Positions 45,569 through 55,392 of a DNA stretch of 64,000 nt are shown here, in pieces. The stretch lies in the NCBI GenBank assembly GCA_017517865.1, contig JAFWYB010000020.1:1-64000 (forward strand), in the 5' to 3' direction. Source of the DNA: Clostridia bacterium. GTDB lineage: Bacteria > Bacillota > Clostridia > Oscillospirales > Acutalibacteraceae. Positions within the stretch are counted from its first letter, which is position 1. Each line of letters opens with the position of its first letter. The translations under genes and the position numbers were made by a program. The notes under the pieces were generated by a model that was not told the origin of the DNA, did not search any database, and saw only the letters and a list, made by a program, of their open reading frames with translations.

Positions 45569-46580
45569 TGAGATATTCCTCACTTAAGGCTTTGACAAGA
45601 TTGTAGCAGCTTTGCATATCGTCTGTTGAAGCAACACAGGTGCCTGAATGAATGTATCTGCAAGGAAGGGAAACTGCAATTGTATATACGCCGTTGCAGG
45701 ATTTATGGATTGTACCTGCATCGTTACCGCCTGCAACAGTTGTTTTAGGCTGAATGGCAATACCCTTTTTCTCGGCAATTTCAAAGGCACGTCTGAACAT
45801 ATTGTAACAATATACTGTGCTTCTGTCCATAAATGAAACCACTGCGCCCTTACCCTGCGAACAGACGGCATCCTTATCGGCTACTCCGGAAATATCTGAA
45901 GCTGTTGTTGCTTCAAGAACGATAGAATAGTCAGGTCTGACAGAGTAAACAGCGGGCCCCGCTCCTCTGCAGCCGACCTCCTCCTGAACAAGAAACGCAA
46001 AATGCATATCATATTCAAGGTCTTCATTTATAAGCTTAAGCATCAGCGCGCAGCCGAAGCGGTCATCTATCGCCTTGGCCTTGATTTTATTTTCACCGAA
46101 GCTTATAAAATCAGATTTAAAATACACGCTGTCACCGATTGAGACATATTTTTTTGCTTCCTCTGCAGATTCAGCACCTATATCTATATATAATTCACTG
46201 ATTTTCGGAGCACACTTCGCTTCGGTTTCATCACAGAGATGCACGGCTTTACAGCCAACAATGCCGTTTACTCTGTTTTTACCTACGGTTACTGCTCTTC
46301 CGACGATTATCTTGCTGTCAACACCGCCGACATTCGTAAATTTAATAAAGCCGTTATCGCAGATATAAGTTACAATAAAGCCTACCTCATCCATATGCGC
46401 AGAAAGCATAAGCTTGTTTTTGGGCTTTTTTCTGCCCTTCTTATAAGCAAGCACATTACCGATAGGATCAACTGTATATTCACACTTATCCGCTAATTCA
46501 GAGGTTATAAAATCTCTTATATTATCCTCTCTTCCCGAAATGCCGTCAGAAAGGCAGAGTTTTTTAAGATATTCAAGCAT
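45561..46580 (-). CDS. M42-family metallo-aminopeptidase (first copy)
   Basis: A 339-residue dinuclear zinc peptidase. Ligands are in 'SAHMDEVGF', 'AIDDRFGCA' (Asp), 'QEEVGCRGA' (Glu pair) and a C-terminal 'YIHSGTC' His. Members form large tetrahedral assemblies and finish off cytosolic peptides. It overlaps the second copy by eight bases. Confidence 0.88.
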   Translation of the reverse strand: MLEYLKKLCLSDGISGREDNIRDFITSELADKCEYTVDPIGNVLAYKKGRKKPKNKLMLSAHMDEVGFIVTYICDNGFIKFTNVGGVDSKIIVGRAVTVGKNRVNGIVGCKAVHLCDETEAKCAPKISELYIDIGAESAEEAKKYVSIGDSVYFKSDFISFGENKIKAKAIDDRFGCALMLKLINEDLEYDMHFAFLVQEEVGCRGAGPAVYSVRPDYSIVLEATTASDISGVADKDAVCSQGKGAVVSFMDRSTVYCYNMFRRAFEIAEKKGIAIQPKTTVAGGNDAGTIHKSCNGVYTIAVSLPCRYIHSGTCVASTDDMQSCYNLVKALSEEYLNA

Positions 46581-47595
46581 TTGACTGACGCTCCTTTTCT
46601 GAAATTATCTCAGCGACAAGCTTAACTGTATTTATAACATCATCGATGTTAATAATCTCGTTTGCAGTATGCATATATCTGAGCGGTACCGAAATAAGGG
46701 CGGTTTTTACACCGGCGCAGGAATTACTGATTACGTCGGCGTCAGTACCCGTTCTTGCGCCCATAACATCGTGCTGATAAGGAATGCCTTTCCTTTCAGC
46801 AATATCAGTTATTTCATCAGTGAAATTCTTGTCAAGCACAGGACTTATCCCGATAGACGGACCCTTGCCCAAGGCAATTGTAGAGGCTTTATCCGTATAA
46901 GGATCATCACCGAAGCCAACATCAAGAACAACAGCATAATCGGGTTTCAAGGCAAAGGCTGCCGCACCAGCGCCTCTGCAGCCAACCTCCTCCTGAGTTG
47001 AGAAGGAAACGGAAAGCTTTACATTTTTAAGCTTATCCTTTATAAGGTCAAGTACACCGATGATTACTGCCGCACAACATCTGTCGTCAAAGGCAGAGGA
47101 CGAAATATTGTTACCGAGCAGCTCATACTGAAAATTTCTGAGCGTTATCCTGTCACCGATTTTAACAAGCTTCTCAACCTCAGCTTTTGAAAAACCAATA
47201 TCAACAGCCATCGTACTTATGTTAATATCAGCCTTGCCGTCACCGCTCTGAAGATGAGGCGGTACGGAACAGATAACACCGAAAAGCTCTTTATTTGCGT
47301 GAACAGTAACCTCTGCACCGGTAAGCGTTCTGATGTCTGCAGAGCCGATTTTGTCTATCAGAAGAAACCCTTTATCATCAATACCTCTGACAACAAGACC
47401 GACCTGATCAATGTGTGCATCAAGAAGTATATGAAGCTCGCCTTCACCAATCGTGCCGATCAGATTTCCGAGTCTGTCGGTATAACAGGGCATATGTTTT
47501 TCTATATATGATTTAAGCTTTAAAACTACAGCATCTTCATAACCTGCAGTAGCGGGTACGGATGCAAGGTCAAAGCAAATATTTTTAATTTCCAT
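46573..47595 (-). CDS. M42-family metallo-aminopeptidase (second copy)
   Basis: A 340-residue paralogue of the downstream gene, with 'DAHIDQVGL', 'AFDDRCCAA', 'QEEVGCRGA' and 'RYMHTANE' in place of the matching blocks. The pair probably arose by tandem duplication and may make mixed assemblies with different side-chain preferences. It is the first gene of the long minus-strand run and has its own promoter. Confidence 0.88.
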   Translation of the reverse strand: MEIKNICFDLASVPATAGYEDAVVLKLKSYIEKHMPCYTDRLGNLIGTIGEGELHILLDAHIDQVGLVVRGIDDKGFLLIDKIGSADIRTLTGAEVTVHANKELFGVICSVPPHLQSGDGKADINISTMAVDIGFSKAEVEKLVKIGDRITLRNFQYELLGNNISSSAFDDRCCAAVIIGVLDLIKDKLKNVKLSVSFSTQEEVGCRGAGAAAFALKPDYAVVLDVGFGDDPYTDKASTIALGKGPSIGISPVLDKNFTDEITDIAERKGIPYQHDVMGARTGTDADVISNSCAGVKTALISVPLRYMHTANEIINIDDVINTVKLVAEIISEKERQSNA

Positions 47596-47627
47596 AAGAA
47601 AAACCTCTTTAATATATATTTCATTAT

Positions 47628-47656
47628 ATTATATAACAACTGATAAAAAAAATCAA
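47628..47656 (-). promoter_or_regulatory. SigA-type promoter of the M42-to-rluB run
   Basis: Minus-strand TTGATT (47651-47656) and TATAAT (47628-47633) are 17 bases apart, about 33 bases before the second M42 gene. No other clear promoter precedes the following nineteen co-directional genes. Confidence 0.65.
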
Positions 47657-47691
47657 TAAAAAGATGTTTTTGCGGCACTCATAAAGAAATA

Positions 47692-47715
47692 AAGTCCGGC
47701 AGAAAAACCGGACTT
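47692..47715 (-). terminator. Hairpin terminator after the second PHP phosphatase
   Basis: AAGTCCGG (47692-47699) pairs with CCGGACTT (47708-47715) around an 8-base loop, 10 bases past the phosphatase stop, with a TTTATTTCTTT tail on the minus strand. Confidence 0.75.
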
Positions 47716-47725
47716 GAATATAATC

Positions 47726-48547
47726 TTATAAATCGCAGCAAATTCTGCCTTCTGATGTAAGAAGTGTTAACTTTTCGAAGCCGAAGCTTCTGCAGTAATC
47801 AAATGCCTTTTCAAAGGCAAAATCCAAAGAATCAACACTGTGGGAGTCAGATGTAACAGTAATCTTGGCGTTTCTTTTCTTAAGGTACTCCATAATAAAC
47901 GGTGCAGGATAAGGTACGGTTTTTCCTACACGGTACATAGCGCCTGTATTGACCTCAAAAATGATATCGCTTTTACAATCCAGAATTTTATCAACTGCTC
48001 TTAATGCAATTTTTCTATATCTTTCGTCTTCTTCACTGAAATAAACATAGCCTTGATTATATTTTGTAACAAGATCAATATGTCCTACAATATCAGGCTT
48101 ACACTCACAAATGAAATCAGCAAGTTTGTTATAGTAGCATTCACACATCTTATACCAATCACCGCCGAACTGTTCTTCAACAGTTTTTTCAAGACTTGCG
48201 GCGGATAAATCAATAGGAAAATCCTTATCTCCGTCTCTGAACTGATGAACAGAGCCGATTGTAAAATCAAAGTCACCGATGTCAAAACCGTCATAATCAG
48301 CATCAAGCTCAATTCCCAGCAAAATGTCGATTTTATCCTTATATTCAGCCTTTAGCTGCTTTACTTCATTCACGTATTTCTCCAGTCTGTCTTTATCCAT
48401 AGCCCAATCGCTAACAAAATTCATCGGAGCGTGACCTGAAAAGCCGAGTATATGTAATCCCTTGTCACAGGCTGAGTCAACCATTTCTCTTAATGTGTTT
48501 TTGCCGTCGCACAAGACAGAATGTGTATGATAATTTGCTTTAATCAT
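47726..48547 (-). CDS. PHP-domain phosphatase, histidinol-phosphatase type (second)
   Basis: A 273-residue PHP phosphoesterase. Metal motifs are 'YHTHSVLCDG' (7-16), 'FSGHAPM', and 'TVTSDSH' toward the end. It is similar in size and motif order to the protein at 1807-2625 but not a close copy. No histidine pathway genes surround it. It starts 15 bases after the hairpin behind the mannosidase. Confidence 0.75.
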   Translation of the reverse strand: MIKANYHTHSVLCDGKNTLREMVDSACDKGLHILGFSGHAPMNFVSDWAMDKDRLEKYVNEVKQLKAEYKDKIDILLGIELDADYDGFDIGDFDFTIGSVHQFRDGDKDFPIDLSAASLEKTVEEQFGGDWYKMCECYYNKLADFICECKPDIVGHIDLVTKYNQGYVYFSEEDERYRKIALRAVDKILDCKSDIIFEVNTGAMYRVGKTVPYPAPFIMEYLKKRNAKITVTSDSHSVDSLDFAFEKAFDYCRSFGFEKLTLLTSEGRICCDL

Positions 48548-48561
48548 AAACTACCTTCCTC

Positions 48562-48597
48562 AAAAAGTACCTGCACGTATATATGCAGGTACTTTTT
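48562..48597 (-). terminator. Hairpin terminator after the GH38 gene
   Basis: A 14-bp perfect stem (AAAAAGTACCTGCA / TGCAGGTACTTTTT) with an 8-base loop lies just past the mannosidase stop. The next gene, the PHP phosphatase, begins 15 bases on, and no promoter fits between, so partial read-through is likely. Confidence 0.82.
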
Positions 48598-48601
48598 TAA
48601 A

Positions 48602-51600
48602 TTATGATTTGTTAGGTGTTTTCTTCTCAAGAATCTTATGCTTTCTGTAATTCTGCTTTTCCCAGAATGTCATTTCAAAATCAAACTTGCGTGTTTTGAT
48701 TCTGTCGTAAAGAGGTGTTGCAAGCTTGACGAATGATCCGTCATTACTCTGAGCGGCAGCAAGAATAATAAGTCCGTTGTCATCAGGAAGAGTGACTGTT
48801 TCAGCACCCTTTGTGTTGATTTCATACATAAAGAAGAACAACTGCTGACCTGCTACATCACGTGTTACCGAGTGAGTATGAGTACACTCCCATACGAGCT
48901 TGTCAGTCTTGATATTAGCGGTTTCTGCCAGATCGTAAAGATCCCACTTGCCTATTCTTTCATTTATTGACTGAACGGGTATCCTTACATTCTTATCGTC
49001 AACCTTGAAATCATAAACTTTATCGCCGTAAAGACTGGCTGCAACAAAATAAATCTTATCAGCCTTAACGTTAATTGTCTGTCCGCCACAGATAAGCGCA
49101 TTATTTCCCTCGCCCCATATATCACCGGTTTTGAACTTAATACCGGTGCAGCTAAGCTCCTTGGGGAAAATTTCACCGGGCACGGAAACCTCAATAGTGG
49201 GTATTGCAGCCGCATTTCTGTTAGTGTTGAAAGTAACAATATCCGCATTAAAGGGAAGCTCAAGAGGAACAGAATTGATCTTATCTCTTACTTTGCAATC
49301 AGCAAGCTTAAGTGCAAAACTCTTTACCTCATAAGGCGCAATATCAAATACAAGCTTGCCTCCGTTTACTGCTGCAAGAGCTATCTCGTCTTCCATTGCA
49401 TTAACCTCACGGGCGCTGACAATGCCGTTACCCAGGGTAAACTCAACATTTGAAGTGGCAGTATTACCGCCCTCATTAAATCTTACGACGATTTCATCTG
49501 AGTTTTCGGCCTTTTTGATAGCGCGTACAATAACATTATCAACACTGATATTTCCGAATGAATATTTATCACCGAGTGCACCCTCATGCCTGTCGGTAAT
49601 AAATGCGGTAAGAGGTCTGTCAAAGCATCTTGAATAAAGCTGAGTTTCATTGCTTACCTTGCCCTTATGTGAAAAGATGGCATAACCGTATCTGTTAAGA
49701 CCGAAATCAAGCATACCCTGAACACTGTCATCTCTGTACCAGTTCTTAGGTGAGTGAACAACTGTAAGTCTGAGAGTTTTCTCATCCTTCATAATCCAAC
49801 CGTACTTTGAATCGCTGAATACAGAAACACCGTAGCTGTTATCAGCATTAGTGATATCAGCCCATTTCTGAGCGACTACAGAATAAAGCTTTTTGTTTGC
49901 AACACCCCTGCTGATAGTTCCTAAGCCAAGATCAAATGTAGCAGTTGAGTTACCACAGGTAAAGTTGAAGCCGTTGTGGAGAATTCTCCTGAACTCTCTC
50001 CATTCAACCTCATTATAAACGCTGACCCAAGGACAGCCGGCCTCAAGAGAAACATAATATGTAAACTTTGACTTATTCGCTTTCTGCACAACCTTCAGAG
50101 TAGCTCTGACCGGACCGGACTGTACAACGGTGCATTCACCCTTTTCGGCGAACTCCCACGGATAAGCCTTTGTTTCTTTATAGGTAAGCTCCCATGCCGG
50201 GTAGTTCCTGTCACCGTTATATTTATTGAGCTCAAATCTTATCGGCTTATTAAGAATCTCTGTGTTATTAAGGCCCTTATCAATAATGGAGGCAATATCA
50301 CCGTTTTCGTTAACGGTAACAATGTACTTATAGTTTTCTATAACGTTTGAACCGACACGTACGCTCGAATTAAGCTGACAGGGCCCATCAGTATATAAAA
50401 TATCAACAACCTTGTATCCTAATGACGGTACAACACAGCAGATTGAAATCTGCATAGTGCCGTCATTTACGGAGTTGACCTGAGAAGGTATTTCTCTGCC
50501 GTCCTTATCAAACACACGGACAAACTGCTTGTCTCTTGCGGGTACGGTAAGGTCAACAACAGACATTCTTGTCTGTTCAATACTGTTGCAGATAACAGCA
50601 GGAATTCCCTTTACCCATGAAGTATCGAGAGCCTTGATTATCTCAGCGGTTGAGCCCTCAAAAGCATTTGAAAGCTGATTTGCGCTAAGAATAAGGTCAT
50701 TCCATGAGCGCTGATAAACGCGCTGAACAGATGTACCGGTAATATCATCGTGGAAGGTGTGCGCAATGGTTCTCTTCCAGCCTTTATCAATTTCATCCTT
50801 GGGGTACTCGGCACCGCAAAGAGCCATAGCAGCAACAGATGCACGCTCAGCCATATCAGCAAGCTCCTCATTCTTTCTGTTATAACGCTTGCTGAAGGCA
50901 CGAGAAACATATGAGCCAACACCGTGATTTGTCATAACAAGCTCGTTGTTCCAGGTTGGAAGCTTTGCGATTTCCTCTTCGGTAAGCTTAGAAAGATCGT
51001 CGAAGAACTCGGTGGGAGACGCAGAAAGAACCTTAACGTCATTTGTGTCGTTAACGGCAAGCTCTGCACAAACTGTTTTGATAGATTCTTCCTTGGGAGC
51101 ACCGCCGACGTCACCTACACCGTGATATGCAAAGGTCCAGGGAAGATTATAATTATTAATATTTTTATTAAGCTTTTCAACAAGATCCTTCTTGTCACGA
51201 ACGTGCTTGAATGTTGTGCAATAAGACTTAGAGTCAAGTGAAGCAAAAATCTTTTTGCCGTTTGAGCCGTACCACACGCCGATATCAAACGGAATGCCGT
51301 ATGCGCTACCCCACGAAAGCTTCTGAGTAGAGAAGCCCTTAAGGCCCGCGTGCTCAGCAATTGCAGGAAGTGCCCAACCGAAGCCGAAGCAATCGGGAAG
51401 GAAAATATCGTTACTTCTCTTGCCGAATTTCTTTTCAAAATAAAGATTTCCGTAAAGCATATTTCTGAAAAGACTTTCGGGAGACGGCACGTTAACATCA
51501 CCGTTTTCATAGCCACTGCCAGTAACATTCCATCTGCCCTCGTCAATATACTTTCTGAGTTCCTCAAACTTTTCGGGGTAATATTCCTCAAAAAGCTCAT

Positions 51601-51775
51601 ATCTGTATGCGCCCTCAAAGTTAAAGCGATAATCGGGATATTTTTTGAACATTTCAAAGTTCTGCTCAAGAGTTTCCTTAAGGCATACGTTTATAACGTG
51701 CTCAAAGTCCCAGTTCCATACAGTATCAAGATGTGCCGTTGCAATAGTGTAAATTTTTTTGTCCTTGAAATTCAT
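48602..51775 (-). CDS. Alpha-mannosidase, glycoside hydrolase family 38
   Basis: A 1057-residue enzyme. The N-terminal catalytic domain begins 'KKIYTIATAHLDTVWNW' (metal His and Asp) and has the nucleophile Asp in 'LPDCFGFGWALP'. Middle-helical and long beta-sandwich domains follow. There is no signal peptide, so it is cytosolic and would act on imported mannosides. The ATG at 51775 with GAGGTG upstream is preferred over a GTG four codons earlier. No sugar transporter is adjacent. Confidence 0.9.
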   Translation of the reverse strand: MNFKDKKIYTIATAHLDTVWNWDFEHVINVCLKETLEQNFEMFKKYPDYRFNFEGAYRYELFEEYYPEKFEELRKYIDEGRWNVTGSGYENGDVNVPSPESLFRNMLYGNLYFEKKFGKRSNDIFLPDCFGFGWALPAIAEHAGLKGFSTQKLSWGSAYGIPFDIGVWYGSNGKKIFASLDSKSYCTTFKHVRDKKDLVEKLNKNINNYNLPWTFAYHGVGDVGGAPKEESIKTVCAELAVNDTNDVKVLSASPTEFFDDLSKLTEEEIAKLPTWNNELVMTNHGVGSYVSRAFSKRYNRKNEELADMAERASVAAMALCGAEYPKDEIDKGWKRTIAHTFHDDITGTSVQRVYQRSWNDLILSANQLSNAFEGSTAEIIKALDTSWVKGIPAVICNSIEQTRMSVVDLTVPARDKQFVRVFDKDGREIPSQVNSVNDGTMQISICCVVPSLGYKVVDILYTDGPCQLNSSVRVGSNVIENYKYIVTVNENGDIASIIDKGLNNTEILNKPIRFELNKYNGDRNYPAWELTYKETKAYPWEFAEKGECTVVQSGPVRATLKVVQKANKSKFTYYVSLEAGCPWVSVYNEVEWREFRRILHNGFNFTCGNSTATFDLGLGTISRGVANKKLYSVVAQKWADITNADNSYGVSVFSDSKYGWIMKDEKTLRLTVVHSPKNWYRDDSVQGMLDFGLNRYGYAIFSHKGKVSNETQLYSRCFDRPLTAFITDRHEGALGDKYSFGNISVDNVIVRAIKKAENSDEIVVRFNEGGNTATSNVEFTLGNGIVSAREVNAMEDEIALAAVNGGKLVFDIAPYEVKSFALKLADCKVRDKINSVPLELPFNADIVTFNTNRNAAAIPTIEVSVPGEIFPKELSCTGIKFKTGDIWGEGNNALICGGQTINVKADKIYFVAASLYGDKVYDFKVDDKNVRIPVQSINERIGKWDLYDLAETANIKTDKLVWECTHTHSVTRDVAGQQLFFFMYEINTKGAETVTLPDDNGLIILAAAQSNDGSFVKLATPLYDRIKTRKFDFEMTFWEKQNYRKHKILEKKTPNKS

Positions 51776-51792
51776 AGTACACCTCACCTGGA

Positions 51793-52368
51793 TTATTTTT
51801 TGATTTTAGAAATTAAAGCTTTAACTGAACAAACCAACGAATTAAGCCAGTTAACCTTAAGCATTCTTAATAAGGTCAGTACAAACAGTACCGAATGGGT
51901 AACGGTAACACCGAGTATATACTGCTGATATCCGAAATAAACGGTGTCACCTACCGGAGCAACAAAGCCGAGGCCCTTATACTCGTTATAAAGCTTAAAT
52001 GCAAATACACAGCAGACGAAAATCAAAGCGGTAACTGCAAGTGAAACTAAAATAATAATCCATTCTATAAGCACTTTGCTGAGCTTAAGATTACCGATTT
52101 CGTTGTGTTCTGATATAAGATTATAAATATATTTTCTGTTAAGAACTGCAAAAGCAACGAATATAACAACACTCAAAACCGCTGCAACGGGAGAAATAAG
52201 GAATACACCTACCGCCTCCGAGCCTGCAACATCGGGCGAGTTTGTAAATTCATCGTTAACGGGCAGATATGCGTAAACAGCGTAGGATACAATAAGAGAA
52301 ATAAGACTGAGTAAATAAGTAAAAAATGCTGTAAATTTAAAAGATGTTTTAATCTGTTTTTCAGCCAT
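51793..52368 (-). CDS. Hypothetical four-helix membrane protein
   Basis: A 191-residue protein with four hydrophobic segments (about 12-34, 57-80, 100-125 and 145-165) and no motif I recognise. The ATG at 52368 with GGGAGT seven bases upstream is preferred over an upstream in-frame start that overlaps tyrS. It lies between tyrS and the mannosidase with short gaps. Confidence 0.7.
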   Translation of the reverse strand: MAEKQIKTSFKFTAFFTYLLSLISLIVSYAVYAYLPVNDEFTNSPDVAGSEAVGVFLISPVAAVLSVVIFVAFAVLNRKYIYNLISEHNEIGNLKLSKVLIEWIIILVSLAVTALIFVCCVFAFKLYNEYKGLGFVAPVGDTVYFGYQQYILGVTVTHSVLFVLTLLRMLKVNWLNSLVCSVKALISKIKK

Positions 52369-52396
52369 AATAATTACTCCCTTCATAGAAAGAATA

Positions 52397-53623
52397 TTAT
52401 TCAACAATAAACTTAACGAAAACCTTCTTGCCCTTTTTTACGATAACATGACCTTTTTCGAAAGCGTCTTTGTTTACTGTATCAGCAAAGCTCACCGCCT
52501 TAACATCATCAACAGCAACACCGCCCTGCTCAATAAGTCTTCTGCCCTCACCTCTTGATTTGATGATTGCAGCCTTGAGCATCATATCAATAAGACTGAC
52601 CGCACCGTCTGTAAAATCTGAAGAGGTAAGAGTTGTAGTGGGCATATTATCTGTATTTCCGGAGCCTGAGAAAAGAGCTCTTGCACCCTCCTGTGCCTTA
52701 TTTGCCTCTTCTTCACCGTGAACAAGCTTTGTAAGCTCATAAGCAAGAATTTCCTTAGCCCTGTTAAGCTGACTGCCCTCCCAGCCTTCCATAGATTTGA
52801 TTTCTTCAATGGGAAGGAAGGTAAGCATCTTGATGCACTTGAGAACATCAGCATCGTCAACATTTCTCCAATACTGATAAAAATCGAAGGGTGAGGTCTT
52901 GTTGGGATCAAGCCAAACAGCATTGCCCGCGGTCTTACCCATCTTTTTACCCTGAGAGTCAGTAAGAAGAGTGATGGTCATAGCATGTGCATCCTTACCG
53001 AGCTTTTTACGTATAAGCTCAGTGCCGCCAAGCATATTACTCCACTGATCGTCACCGCCGAACTGCATATTACAGCCATAGGTCTTAAAGAGTTCGTAGA
53101 AATCGTAGCTCTGCATAATCATATAGTTGAATTCAAGGAAGGAAAGGCCCTTTTCCATTCTCTGCTTGTAGCATTCTGCAGAAAGCATCTTATTAACGCT
53201 GAAGCAGGCACCTACCTCACGAAGAAGCTCAACATAGTTAAGGTTGAGCAGCCAATCTGCATTATTAACCATCATTGCCTTTCCTTCACCGAAATCGATA
53301 AATCTTTCCATCTGTCTTTTGAAGCATTCGGCGTTGTGGTCAATATCTTCCTTTGTAAGCATCTTACGCATATCGGTTCTGCCTGACGGGTCACCGATCA
53401 TAGTGGTGCCTCCGCCGATGAGTGCGATGGGTCTGTTGCCGGCCATCTGAAGTCTCTTCATAAGCGTGAGAGCCATAAAATGACCCGCCGTAAGGCTGTC
53501 TGCAGTGCAATCAAAGCCTATGTAGAAGGTAGCCTTACCGTTGTTTATCATTTCTCTGATTTCCTGCTCGTTAGTAACCTGAGCAATCAGACCTCTTTCA
53601 ATAAGCTCCTCATATATTTTCAT
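52397..53623 (-). CDS. tyrS: Tyrosyl-tRNA synthetase
   Basis: A 408-residue class I synthetase. The HIGH-like motif is 'TAGHFMAL' and the KMSKS-like motif is 'GKKMGKTAGN'. A C-terminal S4-like domain binds tRNA. Length is typical of the TyrS1 type. The leader of 40 or so bases after the promoter is too short for a T-box, unlike many Firmicutes tyrS genes. Confidence 0.94.
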   Translation of the reverse strand: MKIYEELIERGLIAQVTNEQEIREMINNGKATFYIGFDCTADSLTAGHFMALTLMKRLQMAGNRPIALIGGGTTMIGDPSGRTDMRKMLTKEDIDHNAECFKRQMERFIDFGEGKAMMVNNADWLLNLNYVELLREVGACFSVNKMLSAECYKQRMEKGLSFLEFNYMIMQSYDFYELFKTYGCNMQFGGDDQWSNMLGGTELIRKKLGKDAHAMTITLLTDSQGKKMGKTAGNAVWLDPNKTSPFDFYQYWRNVDDADVLKCIKMLTFLPIEEIKSMEGWEGSQLNRAKEILAYELTKLVHGEEEANKAQEGARALFSGSGNTDNMPTTTLTSSDFTDGAVSLIDMMLKAAIIKSRGEGRRLIEQGGVAVDDVKAVSFADTVNKDAFEKGHVIVKKGKKVFVKFIVE

Positions 53624-53662
53624 TGTAGATCGTCCTTTCGCATATAAAATTCATATTTTGTT

Positions 53663-53692
53663 ATTTTACCTTATTCAACACTTTAAAGTCAA
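53663..53692 (-). promoter_or_regulatory. SigA-type promoter for tyrS
   Basis: Minus-strand TTGACT (53687-53692) and TAAAAT (53663-53668) are 18 bases apart in the gap between recN and tyrS. The leader is about 35 bases. Confidence 0.65.
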
Positions 53693-53707
53693 GCAAATAA
53701 TTCAAAT

Positions 53708-55384
53708 TTAATAAATTTCTGCATCAGCAAATTCAATGAGTTCTCTTGCCGATTCGAGTGTAGCGGCAGTGATAATTTCGCCGCCGATAATTCTTGCAAT
53801 TTCTTGCACTCTTCCTTCGCGTTCAAGCAACGTAACCTCTGTTTTTACAGAAACGCCGTCGTTCTTTTTATCGATATAGAAATGATTATCAGCATAAGCG
53901 GCAATCTGTGCAAGATGTGTTACACAAAGCACCTGCTTAAATTTTGACAGCTCTTTCATTTTGACCGCAATTTTATGTGCAGCCTTCCCGCTTACACCGG
54001 TGTCAATTTCGTCAAAAATCATTGTAGGTATGCTGTCAATATCACTGAGCACACAGCGAATTGCAAGCATTACTCTTGAAAGCTCACCGCCAGAGGCAAT
54101 TTTTACAAGAGGCTTTGCCTCCTGACCCGGGTTTGCCGAAAAAATAAACTCAACACTGTCAAAGCCTCTGTCGGTAGCGGGAACCTCGCTGAAATCCACG
54201 GTAAAATCGGCAGAGGGCATATCAAGATAGCAAAGCTCTCGCTTAACTCTGTTCTGAAAATCAACAGCCGCACTCTTTCTTGCATCAGATATATAGCAGG
54301 CTCTTTTGAAAAGCTCATCCTCAAGCTCATAAAGCTCATTTTCAAGCTCTGCAATATATTCTTCGTTGTTGGCAGTTGCTTCATATTCAGCTTCGGCCTT
54401 AGCCAGAAAATCAAGAATTTCCTCTTCGGTTGCTCCGTACTTTTTTGAAAGTCGGTAAATTACATCCAGTCTGGCTTCAATTGTGTTTATGTCGTAGCAA
54501 TCATCAGTTGCATAATCGGAATATGTTGTAATTTCCGAACCGTAATCGGCCACAGTGTAGATTATATCGTTAAGACCGTTACTGATGCTTTCAATATCGG
54601 GAGAAAACTTTGCTATTTCATCAACACATCTCAGAAGTGATTGCAGTTGAGAAACAATACCGTCAACATTTCCGTCACCGTTGAGAAGTATGTCCGCATT
54701 TCTTACATTTGATGTTATCTTTTCAAGATTCTGAAGAGTTTTCTTTCGCTTAAGAAGCTCTTCCCTTTCTCCGACCTTGATCTGAGCCTGACTGATTTCA
54801 TCAATCTGATACCTGAGTATATCGAGTCTACGCTCTTTGTCATCCTCGTTCTTCATAAGTGCAGCAAGCTTTTTTCTGGCAGCTTTAACCTTATAAAAGA
54901 CCTCTCTGTAATCTTCTATAAGCTCTTCACAGTCAGCCATAGCGTCGATAAAGCCTATATGATGCTCTTTATTCAGCAAAAACTGACTGTCGTGCTGACC
55001 GCAGATTGAAATAAGGCCTCTGCCAATCTCTCTGAGAACAGAAACCGTAACCGGACAACCGTTTACCTTACAGCTGTTTTTACCGCTTTCGGAAATAATT
55101 CTGCTGATAAGAAGGCTGTCACCGTCAATATCAATATCAAATTTTTCAAGTGCTTCAACAACCTCATCAGATATACCTTCAAAGCAGGCAGTAACCTTGG
55201 CTCTGTCGCATCCGGTTCTTATAACATCCTTGGATGTTCTTTCACCGAGCACAGCATTTATGGCATCAATTATAATTGATTTACCCGCACCTGTTTCACC
55301 GGTCAGAATGTTCAATCCATCGTTGAAGGTAATATCCGAATGTTGAATTACAGCAACATTTTCAATTTTTAAACCTGTCAGCAC
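53708..55384 (-). CDS. recN: DNA repair protein RecN
   Basis: A 558-residue SMC-like ATPase that acts early at double-strand breaks. Walker A is 'GETGAGKS' (about 30-37), with a central coiled coil (about 150-370) and 'ASGGELSRVML' with a Walker B in 'FDEIDTGVSG'. It starts with GTG and follows argR by eight bases, the classic Firmicutes order. Confidence 0.94.
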   Translation of the reverse strand: MLTGLKIENVAVIQHSDITFNDGLNILTGETGAGKSIIIDAINAVLGERTSKDVIRTGCDRAKVTACFEGISDEVVEALEKFDIDIDGDSLLISRIISESGKNSCKVNGCPVTVSVLREIGRGLISICGQHDSQFLLNKEHHIGFIDAMADCEELIEDYREVFYKVKAARKKLAALMKNEDDKERRLDILRYQIDEISQAQIKVGEREELLKRKKTLQNLEKITSNVRNADILLNGDGNVDGIVSQLQSLLRCVDEIAKFSPDIESISNGLNDIIYTVADYGSEITTYSDYATDDCYDINTIEARLDVIYRLSKKYGATEEEILDFLAKAEAEYEATANNEEYIAELENELYELEDELFKRACYISDARKSAAVDFQNRVKRELCYLDMPSADFTVDFSEVPATDRGFDSVEFIFSANPGQEAKPLVKIASGGELSRVMLAIRCVLSDIDSIPTMIFDEIDTGVSGKAAHKIAVKMKELSKFKQVLCVTHLAQIAAYADNHFYIDKKNDGVSVKTEVTLLEREGRVQEIARIIGGEIITAATLESARELIEFADAEIY

Positions 55385-55392
55385 TTAAACAT

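Noticed and set aside
53624..53707. T-box leader before tyrS
   Set aside because: The gap is only 84 bases and contains its own promoter; no specifier loop, T-box sequence or antiterminator fits.
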